A DNA stretch of 64,000 nucleotides from Pelagicoccus sp. SDUM812005 (GCF_031127875.1 NZ_JARXIA010000024.1:1-64000), one strand, 5' to 3'; shown: positions 1 to 8,273, counted from the stretch's first letter. Notes: generated from the letters alone by a model not told the origin. Translations and numbers: made by a program.

Positions 1-52
1 GGAGCTCTTGCTTCTGTTCTGCAGTGTATCGTTTTCCTCGTTCGGTGGACAT
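1..52 (-). CDS. Probable transposase OrfA, N-terminal fragment (runs off left edge)
   Basis: An ATG at 52 reads leftward through 17 open codons to the window edge, giving MSTERGKRYTAEQKQEL. This pattern (a few polar residues, then RYTAEQK-x-E-L) is how the helix-turn-helix OrfA proteins of IS3-type insertion sequences commonly begin. Only the first helix is visible, so the family cannot be fixed; a Tn3-type or other HTH protein is possible. No strong ribosome binding site precedes it. It sits beside AT-richer, family-less genes, which fits a mobile or accessory edge. Confidence 0.42.
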   Translation of the reverse strand, partial: MSTERGKRYTAEQKQEL

Positions 53-76
53 GAAGGAAAAATAGCGGATCGACGA

Positions 77-829
77 TCAAGCGTCTAGGGGGTGGATTTT
101 GTACCGCTTACCATGCTTGCTCGGAGCAGGCTGCGAATCCGGTTGGGGGGCGCTGGCTTGATGATCCGCCTCCAAGGCCTTTTGGCCCTGATGTTCGGGG
201 TCGGCTATTTTCGATTGTGCCTGAGCTCTTTCCAGTAGGCGTTCAGCGTTTAGCACTGTTTCCTTCATCTCGTCCCTGTATCCATGGCTCACTACAAACG
301 CACCAATGTGCCTAGCGGATCCAGAGGCGATCGAATCGGTATCGATGATTGGTTCTCCGATAATCGTCTCCACCGTTTCCATCGCCAGTTTCTGATATTT
401 GAAGGGGCGTAGGTCGATATGGGAGGAACCTCCTTCTGTGTATTTCGCTTCTTCATACGTCCTCTCGATGAAGTTCAAGAGGTGGGGAGCCGACTCGATC
501 GCATTGCGCTTCGTAACGACTCCCAATGCAGCGTACCTGGCTGCGGTAGAATCGTACATAATGAGATGAAGCCAATCAATCGAACCATTTTGCTCTTCGA
601 TCGCTCTTACCAAGTCTATTTTTTGGTGCTGCGTCCCGTACTCGATGACTTTGAGCAAGTATTCGGCGCGGGGGTCTGCTTGGGGCAGATCGAATGGCGA
701 TAAGCCCAAAGCATCCTTGGCGTCAGCAAAACTTATCTCTTGCCCGATCGCAACTTGCGTCGCCGGGGAGCTAAATGCGATGGCTAGAAACAATAGATGT
801 TTATGGATATTGGAGAGCCTCCCGATCAT
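77..829 (-). CDS. Exported protein of unknown function
   Basis: A 250-residue protein that I do not recognise. Residues 1-30 form a signal peptide (basic start, hydrophobic LLFLAIAF core, cleavage likely near VAIGQ), so it should be exported. The middle is predicted mostly helical with regularly spaced hydrophobics and could be a small alpha-helical repeat. The last 50 residues are rich in Gln, Pro, Ala and Ser and look disordered. Its ATG overlaps, as ATGA, the stop of a 42-codon reading frame at 826-954, which suggests it was or is translationally coupled to an upstream gene. It lies between a transposase-like fragment and another unknown exported protein. Confidence 0.6.
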   Translation of the reverse strand: MIGRLSNIHKHLLFLAIAFSSPATQVAIGQEISFADAKDALGLSPFDLPQADPRAEYLLKVIEYGTQHQKIDLVRAIEEQNGSIDWLHLIMYDSTAARYAALGVVTKRNAIESAPHLLNFIERTYEEAKYTEGGSSHIDLRPFKYQKLAMETVETIIGEPIIDTDSIASGSARHIGAFVVSHGYRDEMKETVLNAERLLERAQAQSKIADPEHQGQKALEADHQASAPQPDSQPAPSKHGKRYKIHPLDA

Positions 830-954
830 AGGGTTTCCGGCCAGTCATTGTTATCGGGGCCCCAAGTGGTGCCTCCCGAGGGATTGAGCTCCCATGTTAT
901 GTTGTTCCTCCAGTAGGTGTAATTCACTTTCCACTCAAAGTAGTCCGATACCAT
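826..954 (-). pseudogene. 42-codon coding-like fragment, possible 3' remnant of a lost gene
   Basis: Too short to stand out as an ORF, but the 42 codons from the ATG at 954 give a very protein-like, Trp/Tyr/Asn-rich peptide (for example YFEWKVNYTYWRNN and, near the end, WGPDNNDWPETL). Its TGA overlaps the ATG of the next gene as ATGA, as in a genuine operon. A TAG sits directly before its ATG, and the bases upstream are short tandem septamers. The simplest reading is the C-terminal end of a longer gene whose front was removed by rearrangement. A real small protein is the alternative. Confidence 0.4.
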
Positions 955-975
955 CTACCATCTAGCATCTAGATG
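950..975. repeat. Short tandem septamer array
   Basis: Three consecutive near-identical septamers (ATCTACC, ATCTAGC, ATCTAGA) lie exactly where the coding-like fragment at 826-954 begins and just beyond the stop of the next upstream gene (969). The array may mark an illegitimate recombination junction, or may be chance low-complexity sequence. Confidence 0.5.
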
Positions 976-1934
976 CGATCTGGCGAATTCTCAGCAGAAC
1001 TCTGCAAGAGGTTTCTCTTCGGATCAAACTCCACGTTTGTATCATTTTTGATCGGATTAACGTAAAAGGCAGAAAACTTAACAGCACATTTTCCATTGAT
1101 AGTTGGCTGAAACCTTATATCATCGTACAATTTCCCGTAATACGCTTCCTTTAGATTTCCGTCAGAGTCGTAAACAGGTCGAAGGAGAAGATAATAACCG
1201 ATTCCCTCTTGGTACGTGCTCTCACTTAACAAAACCTCATCTACCACACTTCGCTTGATACGATGCACAAGCCTATCCTCGTACTCAGACGGGTCTGGAG
1301 GAGCGCGGTACCCGGATTTAAGAACACTACCATCGTCATTCATCGAAAACCTAGAAAAACCGCCGTTTCCCATCGAAACGAACAGGTTCGCATCGACCTC
1401 GGTTCGATCTACTTTTCCAGAATATTGAAACAAAAGATCCGACATTTTTCCTTCCCCATAAGGGACAACCCAATCATCCACGAAAAGGTCGTAACCTACG
1501 GGTTCATTCAACACTGGCAGCAAAAGCTGAACATCGTCTCCCCGCGCGATCATCGGAATCGGATTTTTGATCTTATTAAGAACAATATCAACATGAGGAT
1601 TCTTAGGCTTAGAATAGCCATTTTCGTCTGACTCGTATAGATTGACTGGCTTTGCACTGGGATAATAACCCTCTTTTTTGACGAAGATAGAAACTTGAGT
1701 TTCACCTTTCGCACGCAGAGTTACATATCCACCGGAATCACTCCGCCCTTCAACCCTCACTGATTTAGAGCTTGAACCGAAAAAAACAAACGAAGCCTTA
1801 ACTGCTGCTCCTTCAACAGCAGTTCCATCCTGATCCGTAACAACTACCGACACTGCAAACTCTCGAGCGAACAAGCTCGTGCCGCAACAAAGCAAAAAAC
1901 AAAACGCGTATGCTTTTAATAACCTATTCTTCAT
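969..1934 (-). CDS. Exported protein with carboxypeptidase-regulatory/Ig-like N-terminal domain
   Basis: 321 residues. Residues 1-23 are a signal peptide ending near LFA. Residues 24-110 look like a carboxypeptidase-regulatory-like beta-sandwich: it begins with 'VSVVVTDQDGTAVEGAAVKA', has a 'SDSGGYVTL' strand and ends in a 'KKEGYYPSAKPV' strand. These modules are usually stalks or carbohydrate/protein-binding domains of cell-surface proteins. The remaining 200 residues match nothing I recognise. Codon use is visibly AT-richer than in the genes from 2.1 kb onward, suggesting recent acquisition. It lies upstream of, and on the same strand as, the other unknown exported gene. Confidence 0.6.
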   Translation of the reverse strand: MKNRLLKAYAFCFLLCCGTSLFAREFAVSVVVTDQDGTAVEGAAVKASFVFFGSSSKSVRVEGRSDSGGYVTLRAKGETQVSIFVKKEGYYPSAKPVNLYESDENGYSKPKNPHVDIVLNKIKNPIPMIARGDDVQLLLPVLNEPVGYDLFVDDWVVPYGEGKMSDLLFQYSGKVDRTEVDANLFVSMGNGGFSRFSMNDDGSVLKSGYRAPPDPSEYEDRLVHRIKRSVVDEVLLSESTYQEGIGYYLLLRPVYDSDGNLKEAYYGKLYDDIRFQPTINGKCAVKFSAFYVNPIKNDTNVEFDPKRNLLQSSAENSPDRI

Positions 1935-1985
1935 CTAATTTAGCAGTTAAAACCCAACGATCATAGAGTCGCGAAGACCAAACTA

Positions 1986-2011
1986 GAGGTCAATCCTTCC
2001 CCTTTGACCTC
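1986..2011. other. Inverted repeat between the accessory edge and comM
   Basis: GAGGTCAA and its exact complement TTGACCTC are separated by 10 bases. The site lies between the divergently transcribed 969-1934 gene and comM. There is no T-run, so it is more likely an operator or chance hairpin than a terminator. Confidence 0.3.
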
Positions 2012-2161
2012 CGCAGCGGATCGTCACTCCTCTTTCCCGGACAATCTAGCCATCTCCGATGGCACGCAAGCTATCGTCCTCCTTTTGGCTTGCCCGGGAG
2101 CGCGTCGAAAAGGCACACTCGCTTTTCTCCTCTGTTACCACCCCTTACCTCACTACGAACT

Positions 2162-3694
2162 ATGCTAGCCATCGTTTCTAGCGCGGCCCTGCAAGGAATC
2201 CAGGCCGTGCCCGTACTCGTGGAAGTCAATTCCGGCGAAAGCGGCGACCCGCGACTCGTGCTCGTCGGCCTGCCCGACGCCGCCGTCAAGGAGTCCGACG
2301 ACCGCGTCTTCTCCGCCCTCGCCAACTCCGGCTTCCGCAAGCCCCAAACCCGCACCACCATCAACCTCGCCCCTGGCGACCTGCGCAAGGAGGGCCCCAT
2401 GTACGACCTGCCCATCGCCCTCGGCATCCTGGCCGCCACCAACCAGCTCTCCGGCGAGCAGCGCCTCAAGGATTTCCTCATCGGCGGCGAACTTTCCCTC
2501 TCCGGCGCCACCCGCCCCATACGCGGCGGCCTCGCCTTCGCCCTGCAAGCCCGCGACTCGCAGAAGCGCGGCGTCATCCTCCCCCTCGCCTCGGCCCGCG
2601 AGGCCGCCTTGGTGGAAGGCATCGAGGTCTACGGCGTCGACTCCCTCAACCAAGCTCGCCGCTTCATCGAAGGCGAGCTGGAGCTGCCCAACCTTTCCGG
2701 CAAAACCGTCTTCGACCCCCAGCCTCAGGAAAGCGCCCTCGACTTCGCCGAAGTCAAAGGGCAGGCCTCCGTCAAGCGAGCCATCGAGATCGCCGTCAGC
2801 GGCGCCCATAACATCCTGCTTCTCGGCCCGCCGGGCTCCGGCAAGTCCATGATCGCCAAGCGGGTCCCCAGCGTCATGCCCGAGCCGAGCCTCGACGAAT
2901 TCCTGGAGATCCTGCAAATCGAGTCCGCCGCCGGCATCACCCGCAGCGCCAAAATTCGCAAGCACCGACCCTTCCGCTCCCCGCACCATACCATCTCCGA
3001 CGTGGGCCTGATCGGCGGCGGCAGCATCCCGGGCCCCGGCGAGATTTCCCTCGCCCACAACGGCGTGCTCTTCATGGACGAATTTCCCGAGTTCAAGCGC
3101 TCCGCCCTCGAAGTCATGCGCCAACCCCTCGAGGACGCTCAAGTCACCATTTCGCGCTCCGCCGGCAAGGTCACCCTGCCCTGTAACTTCATGCTCGTGG
3201 CAGCCATGAACCCCTGCCCCTGCGGCTACCTCGGCTCCCAGCAGAAGGAATGCATCTGCTCCCCCCATCAAGTGCAAAAATACCGCCAGCGCATCAGCGG
3301 CCCCCTGCTCGACCGCATCGACCTGCACGTCGAAGCCCCCGCCCTCTCCATCGGACAACTACGCCAGGCCAAGCCGGGCGAAAGCTCCCAGTCCATTCGC
3401 GAGCGGGTCGAAGCCGCCCGAGCCATCCAGCGTAACCGTTTCTCGAATACAGCGATTCGCTCCAATGCCGACATGGGCCACAAGGCCATCCAGCAGCACT
3501 GCGCCATCTCCGCCGAGCTGGGCGATATCCTGCAAAAAGCCATGGAACGGCTATCCCTCTCCGCCCGCGCCTACGACCGCATCCTCAAGGTGAGCCGCAC
3601 CATCGCCGACCTCGCCGCATCGTCCGAAATCCAGATGCCGCACCTGATGGAAGCCATCCAGTTCCGCTCCCTCGACCGCATGGGCAGCAGCTAG
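2162..3694 (+). CDS. comM: YifB/ComM family Mg-chelatase-like AAA+ ATPase
   Basis: 510 residues, the usual length for ComM, the AAA+ helicase that promotes branch migration during natural transformation. The start at 2162 gives the family N-terminus [13 protein letters not shown]; 24 codons of low-complexity sequence upstream were excluded. Visible features in order are the N-terminal ribosomal-S5-like domain with 'LPDAAVKES', Walker A 'GPPGSGKSM' at about residue 224, the Walker B region 'HNGVLFMDE', the '[10 protein letters not shown]' Cys-rich signature, the arginine-finger segment '[11 protein letters not shown]', and a C-terminal Mg-chelatase domain with '[19 protein letters not shown]'. 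The gene stands alone on its strand. Family assignment is firm; a role in DNA uptake is inferred from the family. Confidence 0.93.
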   Translation: MLAIVSSAALQGIQAVPVLVEVNSGESGDPRLVLVGLPDAAVKESDDRVFSALANSGFRKPQTRTTINLAPGDLRKEGPMYDLPIALGILAATNQLSGEQRLKDFLIGGELSLSGATRPIRGGLAFALQARDSQKRGVILPLASAREAALVEGIEVYGVDSLNQARRFIEGELELPNLSGKTVFDPQPQESALDFAEVKGQASVKRAIEIAVSGAHNILLLGPPGSGKSMIAKRVPSVMPEPSLDEFLEILQIESAAGITRSAKIRKHRPFRSPHHTISDVGLIGGGSIPGPGEISLAHNGVLFMDEFPEFKRSALEVMRQPLEDAQVTISRSAGKVTLPCNFMLVAAMNPCPCGYLGSQQKECICSPHQVQKYRQRISGPLLDRIDLHVEAPALSIGQLRQAKPGESSQSIRERVEAARAIQRNRFSNTAIRSNADMGHKAIQQHCAISAELGDILQKAMERLSLSARAYDRILKVSRTIADLAASSEIQMPHLMEAIQFRSLDRMGSS

Positions 3695-3756
3695 TTCTCA
3701 ACAAGCTCGCTTCCGCCAAAAAACCAGCCTAACAACGCTTCCCTTCCTTAAAGGTC

Positions 3757-3990
3757 ATGCCAATTACCCTCAACAAAGAACAAATGGCCGACGCCATTCC
3801 GGCCGTTCAACGTTACGTCGAAGAAGAGCTCGACCTCGAGATCGGGGAACTGAAGGCACGCTTCCTGATCGAGTTCTTCGCCAAGGAAATCGGTCCCCAC
3901 GCTTACAACCAAGGCGTAGACGACGCCGAAGCCTACTTTCGCGCCAAGCTCGAAGACCTGCGGGGGACTTGCTTCGAACCCAAGGACTAG
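3757..3990 (+). CDS. DUF2164 family protein
   Basis: 77 residues covering the whole of a typical DUF2164 protein. The hallmarks are 'AVQRYVEEELDLEIGELKA' and 'FFAKEIGPHAYNQGVDDA'; the YNQGV-x-DA block is the family signature. It is a small cytoplasmic, acidic, mostly helical protein of unknown role. It starts 62 bases after comM on the same strand and may be cotranscribed with it. Confidence 0.88.
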   Translation: MPITLNKEQMADAIPAVQRYVEEELDLEIGELKARFLIEFFAKEIGPHAYNQGVDDAEAYFRAKLEDLRGTCFEPKD

Positions 3991-4053
3991 CTGCGTCCGC
4001 CCTCAGACCAGGACCTTTGCAGCGACCTCTACTGGAGGTTAATCCGCGCCCCC

Positions 4054-4293
4054 CTAGTTCGCCTCCGGCCCGCGCGAATAGAACGGCACCAGCTCGTTGA
4101 GGTGCCCCTGCACGATCTTGGCGATGTGAGCCGGAGCCAGTTCCCGCTTGTGCAGCTCGAACAACGCGACCAAGAGGGCCAGTTCGATATCCGTCTTCTT
4201 GGCCGAAGTCGCCTGCATCTCCTTTACGATCTGCAGCGCCTTCGTTTCCGCTCGCTTGTAGTCCTCGAAATTCTTTTCGCTCGGTGTCGCCAT
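4054..4293 (-). CDS. Small conserved-looking hypothetical protein
   Basis: 79 residues from the ATG at 4293 (an upstream ATG would add 15 hydrophobic residues that look like non-coding sequence). It is helical and highly charged (KNFEDYKRAETKALQIVKEM) with no signal peptide or membrane segment. Its stop is 60 bases from the convergent DUF2164 gene, and it follows the large membrane-protein gene at 4342 on the same strand, so they probably share a transcript. I do not recognise the family. Confidence 0.6.
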   Translation of the reverse strand: MATPSEKNFEDYKRAETKALQIVKEMQATSAKKTDIELALLVALFELHKRELAPAHIAKIVQGHLNELVPFYSRGPEAN

Positions 4294-4341
4294 AGGAGAG
4301 GCAAACAGCCAAGTCAGCGGAGCGAGGTCAAACCACAAACG

Positions 4342-5760
4342 TCACTCCCCAACCGGACCGCCGACTCTCCTGAGCTGCAAAAAGGACCACGCGCTAGCTC
4401 CCAGCAAAATCAGCAAACTCAGGACCCAGTTCAGGAAAACCGAGTAGGCGATCGAGCTGGCATGGGCGATCCTGCCCGCCTCCAGGCTCCCCACCAGATC
4501 CATCAACTGCAGGTTCGCGTAAACGATCCAGCCCAGTCCTGCCGCCATGCAAAGAAGCAAGCCCCCGACCACCCGGCGCGGCGCCGCGTCCAGGCGGAGC
4601 GTAAACTCGAGCTCCTTCACGGTTTCGGAACGACTCGCTGACGTATGCAAAACGTCGTTGTAGCGGGATCGCTTCGACATGATCCACGCCACCCCCAGGC
4701 CGAAGGAGCAGGACACCAACAGCGGCATCAAGAACACGAACTCCTCCAAGTTCAAGGGAAGCCAATCCAAGGGGCCCAGCAGCTGAGCGATCGTTTCCTG
4801 GAAAGACAGAAAGGCCACCTCGATGTCCTCCTGCCGCTGCATGACCTCCGCTTCCGCCGCAACCAGGACCTGCAACTGAGACTCGATCGACGCCAGCACC
4901 GCCTCGTAACCCGCGTCCTCCATCAAGCGATCAATCATCCGATTCGAGCGCTGCAGCTCAAGCCCCTCGATCCCTTGCTTCCCTCCCGAAGTCCACCACC
5001 AACGCTCGTCCTCCGGAGTCGAAATCTGCAGCGAGCGCATCTTCGCCACCATAGCGTCGCTCGCCGCCTCCACGTCCGCCCAAAGCCTTTGCAGCTCCGG
5101 CGGAAGCGATTTCAGTCCCTTGGGATTCCATGTATTCAGTTTTTCGATATCCGCAATCGCCTCATCCACGAACTCACGAATCCCAGCATTGTATTCAGAA
5201 AACCTGACAGCCACAACTTCATCCTCCACCTTTCCTTGCAGCAGCTCGCGAGCTTCGCTCCAGCTTTGGGCCTCGCGCAAGGCCGCCCGCTCCTCTTCGT
5301 TCAAACCCAATTCCCTCGGTGGCGGCATCGACAAAGGTCCCACTTGCATCGCCTTGGACTGAACCCCATGCATCGGATCAAAAACCGGATCCCGTCCCCC
5401 GGTACCAGCCCCCTCGCCTAGATCCAAGTAAAGCGCCACCTCGAGCGTCAGGAACTGCAGGTCTTCGGCAATGTTGTCCATCATCGACGCCAAACGCCGT
5501 TCGACCTCGCCGGAAAGCCGGGCCCCCAATTCCCCGTAGGCCTCCCGCCTTTTCTCGATATTGCGAGCGATCGGTCCGTACACGCCCTGCTCCTGCTTCA
5601 CCTCCGCCAAACGGGTCTGCGCGGCGACGAAGGGATCGAAGATCAAGACCTGAAAGGCAAGCAAGGTCACCATCGACAGCAGCAGCCACCGCAGCGATTT
5701 CACGTAGGCAGAGCGACGTTCCTTAACGATCGCGAGAAGCGGTTCATGAATCGAGCTCAT
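4342..5760 (-). CDS. Large inner-membrane protein of unknown function
   Basis: 472 residues from the ATG at 5760 (MSSIHEPLLAIVKERR). An N-terminal membrane anchor at about residues 24-45 (WLLLSMVTLLAFQVLIFDPF) is followed by some 300 soluble, Glu- and Arg-rich, probably coiled-coil residues. Three further membrane helices follow near residues 345-365, 400-420 and 435-455. The long soluble insert between the first and second helices should face the periplasm, as in sensor-like or scaffold proteins, but no HAMP, kinase or cache domain is recognisable. The downstream gene at 4054-4293 follows after 48 bases. Confidence 0.7.
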   Translation of the reverse strand: MSSIHEPLLAIVKERRSAYVKSLRWLLLSMVTLLAFQVLIFDPFVAAQTRLAEVKQEQGVYGPIARNIEKRREAYGELGARLSGEVERRLASMMDNIAEDLQFLTLEVALYLDLGEGAGTGGRDPVFDPMHGVQSKAMQVGPLSMPPPRELGLNEEERAALREAQSWSEARELLQGKVEDEVVAVRFSEYNAGIREFVDEAIADIEKLNTWNPKGLKSLPPELQRLWADVEAASDAMVAKMRSLQISTPEDERWWWTSGGKQGIEGLELQRSNRMIDRLMEDAGYEAVLASIESQLQVLVAAEAEVMQRQEDIEVAFLSFQETIAQLLGPLDWLPLNLEEFVFLMPLLVSCSFGLGVAWIMSKRSRYNDVLHTSASRSETVKELEFTLRLDAAPRRVVGGLLLCMAAGLGWIVYANLQLMDLVGSLEAGRIAHASSIAYSVFLNWVLSLLILLGASAWSFLQLRRVGGPVGE

Positions 5761-5910
5761 AGGCGGGGAGGGTTGGAGGAAAGCGCGGGTGAACTCCCTG
5801 AGACCATCACTGCTAGGCCCCTGCAGCAATCACAAAGCGACCCGCCCCTGCCCGCGGAAGCGCGCCAATCTCCCGCAAAACACAATCAGGGCAGCCCCTC
5901 TTTCGTCTAT

Positions 5911-5918
5911 GGAGGGAT
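5911..5918 (+). promoter_or_regulatory. Ribosome binding site for the DUF5069 gene
   Basis: GGAGGG immediately precedes the ATG at 5919, with very short spacing. It is one of the few clear purine-rich Shine-Dalgarno sequences in the window and supports this start. Confidence 0.55.
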
Positions 5919-6377
5919 ATGAGCAACACCAACGAAACACCCACTCTATCCGCTAAGGATCTCACCAAGGAATTCCCCCGCAGCCCACGCGAAACCCTCG
6001 GCGGCTTCGTCGTCGCCGCCAGAGCGCTCGACAAATGCCGAGCCGTCGTAGCGGGAACCAACGGCGAGTATCACTTCAACTGTCCGCTGGACAGTACCTT
6101 CTTCGACTTCACCGGCATATCCGGGGACGACTTCAAAGACTTCGTCGCCACCGGAGCGAGCGACGAAGAAGTCGCGAAGTGGATACAGGAAAACTCGAAA
6201 GTCACCGAAAAGCGCGAAATCATCGCTTGGAACAACAAGATGCGCTACACCCGCCCGGTCGATATGCCCATCGAGCTCCAGGAATTCCTCGAAGGCTACA
6301 TCCCCCAATACATTCCTAGCAACAAGATCGTTCGCGTCTGGTTCGACGTCTACGACATCGAAGAAGGCCGCATCTAG
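5919..6377 (+). CDS. DUF5069 domain-containing protein
   Basis: 152 residues matching the DUF5069 family along its whole length. The signature is 'DLTKEFPRSPRETLGGFVV', followed by 'ALDKCRA', a 'FFDFTGI' strand and a Trp-rich tail. It is a small soluble protein common in Verrucomicrobiota and Planctomycetota; its function is unknown. The divergent membrane-protein gene at 5760 shares the 160-base upstream region. A hairpin at 6458-6484 is the likely transcription stop. Confidence 0.88.
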   Translation: MSNTNETPTLSAKDLTKEFPRSPRETLGGFVVAARALDKCRAVVAGTNGEYHFNCPLDSTFFDFTGISGDDFKDFVATGASDEEVAKWIQENSKVTEKREIIAWNNKMRYTRPVDMPIELQEFLEGYIPQYIPSNKIVRVWFDVYDIEEGRI

Positions 6378-6457
6378 AGCGGTCGCCTAGGTAGCCTCCG
6401 CCGGGCTTAGCGAACGAATCAACTCAGTTCGCTTCAGCCCTGAGCGTCCCACGCCGA

Positions 6458-6490
6458 ATGCAGAGCTATGCAAAAGCTCTGCATTTTTGT
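6458..6490 (+). terminator. Perfect 10-bp hairpin with T-run, overlapping the next start codon
   Basis: ATGCAGAGCT (6458-6467) pairs exactly with AGCTCTGCAT (6475-6484) around the 7-base loop ATGCAAA and runs into TTTTT. By shape it is a rho-independent terminator for the DUF5069 gene. The loop also contains the ATG of the small membrane protein that follows, so it may instead or also act as a translation switch. Confidence 0.7.
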
Positions 6491-6632
6491 GGCCATGACC
6501 CTCTTCAGCTACCTCGGCTGGTACTTGGGCGATTTAATGGGCGGCTTCATGACCGCCTTCCTCGTCAGCGGAGCGCTCTCCCTCGTCGGCGTTTGGGTTG
6601 GCTGGAAACTCCACCACAGCTACCTCTCCTGA
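6468..6632 (+). CDS. Small two-helix membrane protein (54 residues)
   Basis: Reading from the ATG at 6468 gives 54 residues beginning MQKLCIFVAMTLFSYLGWYLG and ending WKLHHSYLS. Two membrane helices (about residues 4-22 and 27-46) flank a Gly-rich turn, and the tail is basic. The layout of a 'YLGWYLG' helix, 'GFMTAFLVS' and a final 'GVWVGWKL' matches a widespread group of tiny membrane proteins of about 55 residues without an assigned role. It is too short for routine ORF calling, yet the hydrophobicity pattern and codon use are those of a real gene. The start lies in the loop of a terminator-like hairpin. Confidence 0.72.
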   Translation: MQKLCIFVAMTLFSYLGWYLGDLMGGFMTAFLVSGALSLVGVWVGWKLHHSYLS

Positions 6633-6720
6633 TCCAATTGCCGCCTAAGGCTACATAATAAGAGCGCCAGCTCCAAGGCCGCTCCTTGAACCCCAGCTCG
6701 GAATGGGCATGCTCTTTCGC

Positions 6721-7587
6721 ATGCCCAAGAAACGAATCATCGTAACCGGCGGCTCCGGCAAGGCCGGCCACTGGATCGTCAAACACCTCGTCGCAGAAGG
6801 ATACGACGTGATCAACGTCGACACCAAGGCTCCCGCCCAGCCGCTCTGCCACACCATCCACGCCGACCTCACCGACCTCGGCCAAGTCGTCAACGCCTTC
6901 TCTCCCTACAACACAGGATCTCGCGATCCCTACGTCGGCGTGATCCACATGGCCGCCATACCGCGGGCCCACGAGTTCCCCAACGAAGAGGTCTTCCGCG
7001 TCAATACGCTCTCCACCTACAACGTCCTCGAAGCCTGCGCCTTGCTCGGTATCCAAAAAGTGGTGATCGCCTCCTCGGAGTCGTCCTACGGAATCTGCTT
7101 CGCCACCGACTTCTTCGAACCGCAATACCTACCGGTCGACGAAGCCCATCCCCAGCTTCCCGAAGACTCCTACGGACTCTCCAAGGTCGTGAACGAAGCC
7201 TGCGCCGCCACCTTCCACCGCCGCACCGGCATGCAAGTCATCTCTCTCCGACTCGGCAACGTGCTCTGCCCGGAGGACCATGCCCCCACCATCGCCCGCT
7301 TCGACCACCCCGAAGATCGCCTGCGCATCCTCTGGTCCTATATCGACTCCCGCGATATCGCCATCGCCTGCCAGCTCGCCATCGAAAAGGACGGCCTCGG
7401 CTGCGAGGCAATCATCCTCGCCGCGGACGACGTCTCCTCGAACCTCGACGCCATGGAGCTCGCCAAACGCTACCTGCCGGGCGTCACCGACTTCCGCAAG
7501 GAACTCCCCGGCCGCGCCAGCCTCATGGACAGCTCCCGCGCGAAGGAACTCCTCGGCTGGAAGCAAAAATACTTCCTCGAATTCTAG
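6721..7587 (+). CDS. NAD-dependent epimerase/dehydratase (extended SDR) family protein
   Basis: 288 residues starting at 6721 (MPKKRIIVTGGSGKAGHWIV). The Rossmann fingerprint TGGSGKAG is at residues 9-16. 'GVIHMAAIP' follows strand 4, 'IASSESSYG' carries the catalytic Ser, and 'YGLSKVVNE' supplies the Tyr-x3-Lys pair. These place it among extended SDR enzymes acting on nucleotide sugars or related substrates. The substrate cannot be told from sequence; no glycosyltransferase or LPS genes are adjacent. Upstream ATG codons at 6703 and in the same frame add a short non-conserved leader. A GC-rich hairpin follows at 7624. Confidence 0.85.
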   Translation: MPKKRIIVTGGSGKAGHWIVKHLVAEGYDVINVDTKAPAQPLCHTIHADLTDLGQVVNAFSPYNTGSRDPYVGVIHMAAIPRAHEFPNEEVFRVNTLSTYNVLEACALLGIQKVVIASSESSYGICFATDFFEPQYLPVDEAHPQLPEDSYGLSKVVNEACAATFHRRTGMQVISLRLGNVLCPEDHAPTIARFDHPEDRLRILWSYIDSRDIAIACQLAIEKDGLGCEAIILAADDVSSNLDAMELAKRYLPGVTDFRKELPGRASLMDSSRAKELLGWKQKYFLEF

Positions 7588-7623
7588 CGGGAGAGCAACC
7601 CTCTCCACTTTTCGGATACACAA

Positions 7624-7649
7624 AAGCCGCGGCCCTCAGGCCGCGGCTT
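7624..7649. terminator. GC-rich hairpin between convergent genes
   Basis: An 11-bp perfect stem (AAGCCGCGGCC and its complement) with a CTCA loop lies between the convergent genes ending at 7587 (+) and 7674 (-). AAAA precedes it and a weak TT follows, so it can act in both directions. Confidence 0.72.
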
Positions 7650-7673
7650 CGTCATTGCTGAAATCAATACGTG

Positions 7674-8273
7674 TCAGCTACGCGCCCTGCCTTTCAGCAT
7701 TTGACGCCGTAAAATAAAAACTGTCGCGATGCCCAATCCAAGCATACCGAGCGTGGCGCCCGCATCCGGCACCTTGATCATCTCGACCTCCGCAACCAAG
7801 GACGCTTCCTTCAGGTAAAAGTCATTGTACTCCGCTTCGACCGAATAGGCGATCACCCCGTCCTGCAGGTCGTCCAGCGAAGCAGCCGAAAGGCTCGTGG
7901 AGTACCAGTCGTAAGAGTAAGGCGAGTTACTGTGCGACCCATCCACTTCCAACCAACTCCAAGGCGTTTCGCCCCCTACGCTCAAGGTCACGTACTCCTT
8001 CTTCCATCTCTTGTTGTCGCTGCGGTCATTGTGATCGTCGGCGAAAGCGAAAGAAACCACCGCGCTCACGATTCGCATCGAGGAAGGATCGAATCCGGCG
8101 CTCAGCAGATTGAAGGTCTTATTCCATGAGCTCGTGCCGCTGCTCGACATATACAGGTAGTCGGGCTCCCCTTCGTTCCCGTCCACATCCACGTCGCTGA
8201 AAGTCAGCGCCTTTGCCGCAGTCAAAAACGGTAAGCTCAGCAAAAGAGAGGCAAGTATCTTGTAAGGTTTCAT
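7674..8273 (-). CDS. Exported protein with VPDSG-type C-terminal sorting signal
   Basis: 199 residues from the ATG at 8273 (MKPYKILASLLLSLPFLTAAKA, a signal peptide). The body is a beta-rich domain with many Ser, Tyr and Asp residues. The C-terminus is a tripartite sorting signal: 'VPDAG', then a hydrophobic helix (ATLGMLGLGIATVFIL), then a basic tail RRQMLKGRARS. This is the verrucomicrobial VPDSG-CTERM signal recognised by an exosortase, here with Ala in place of the usual Ser. The protein is probably processed and displayed or released at the surface. Its ligand or role is unknown. The exosortase itself is not in this window. Confidence 0.8.
   Translation of the reverse strand: MKPYKILASLLLSLPFLTAAKALTFSDVDVDGNEGEPDYLYMSSSGTSSWNKTFNLLSAGFDPSSMRIVSAVVSFAFADDHNDRSDNKRWKKEYVTLSVGGETPWSWLEVDGSHSNSPYSYDWYSTSLSAASLDDLQDGVIAYSVEAEYNDFYLKEASLVAEVEMIKVPDAGATLGMLGLGIATVFILRRQMLKGRARS

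Noticed and set aside
2165-3358. 397-codon minus-strand frame opposite comM
   Set aside because: Gly/Ala/Asp-rich antisense shadow of a GC-rich gene; comM on the plus strand has all motifs.
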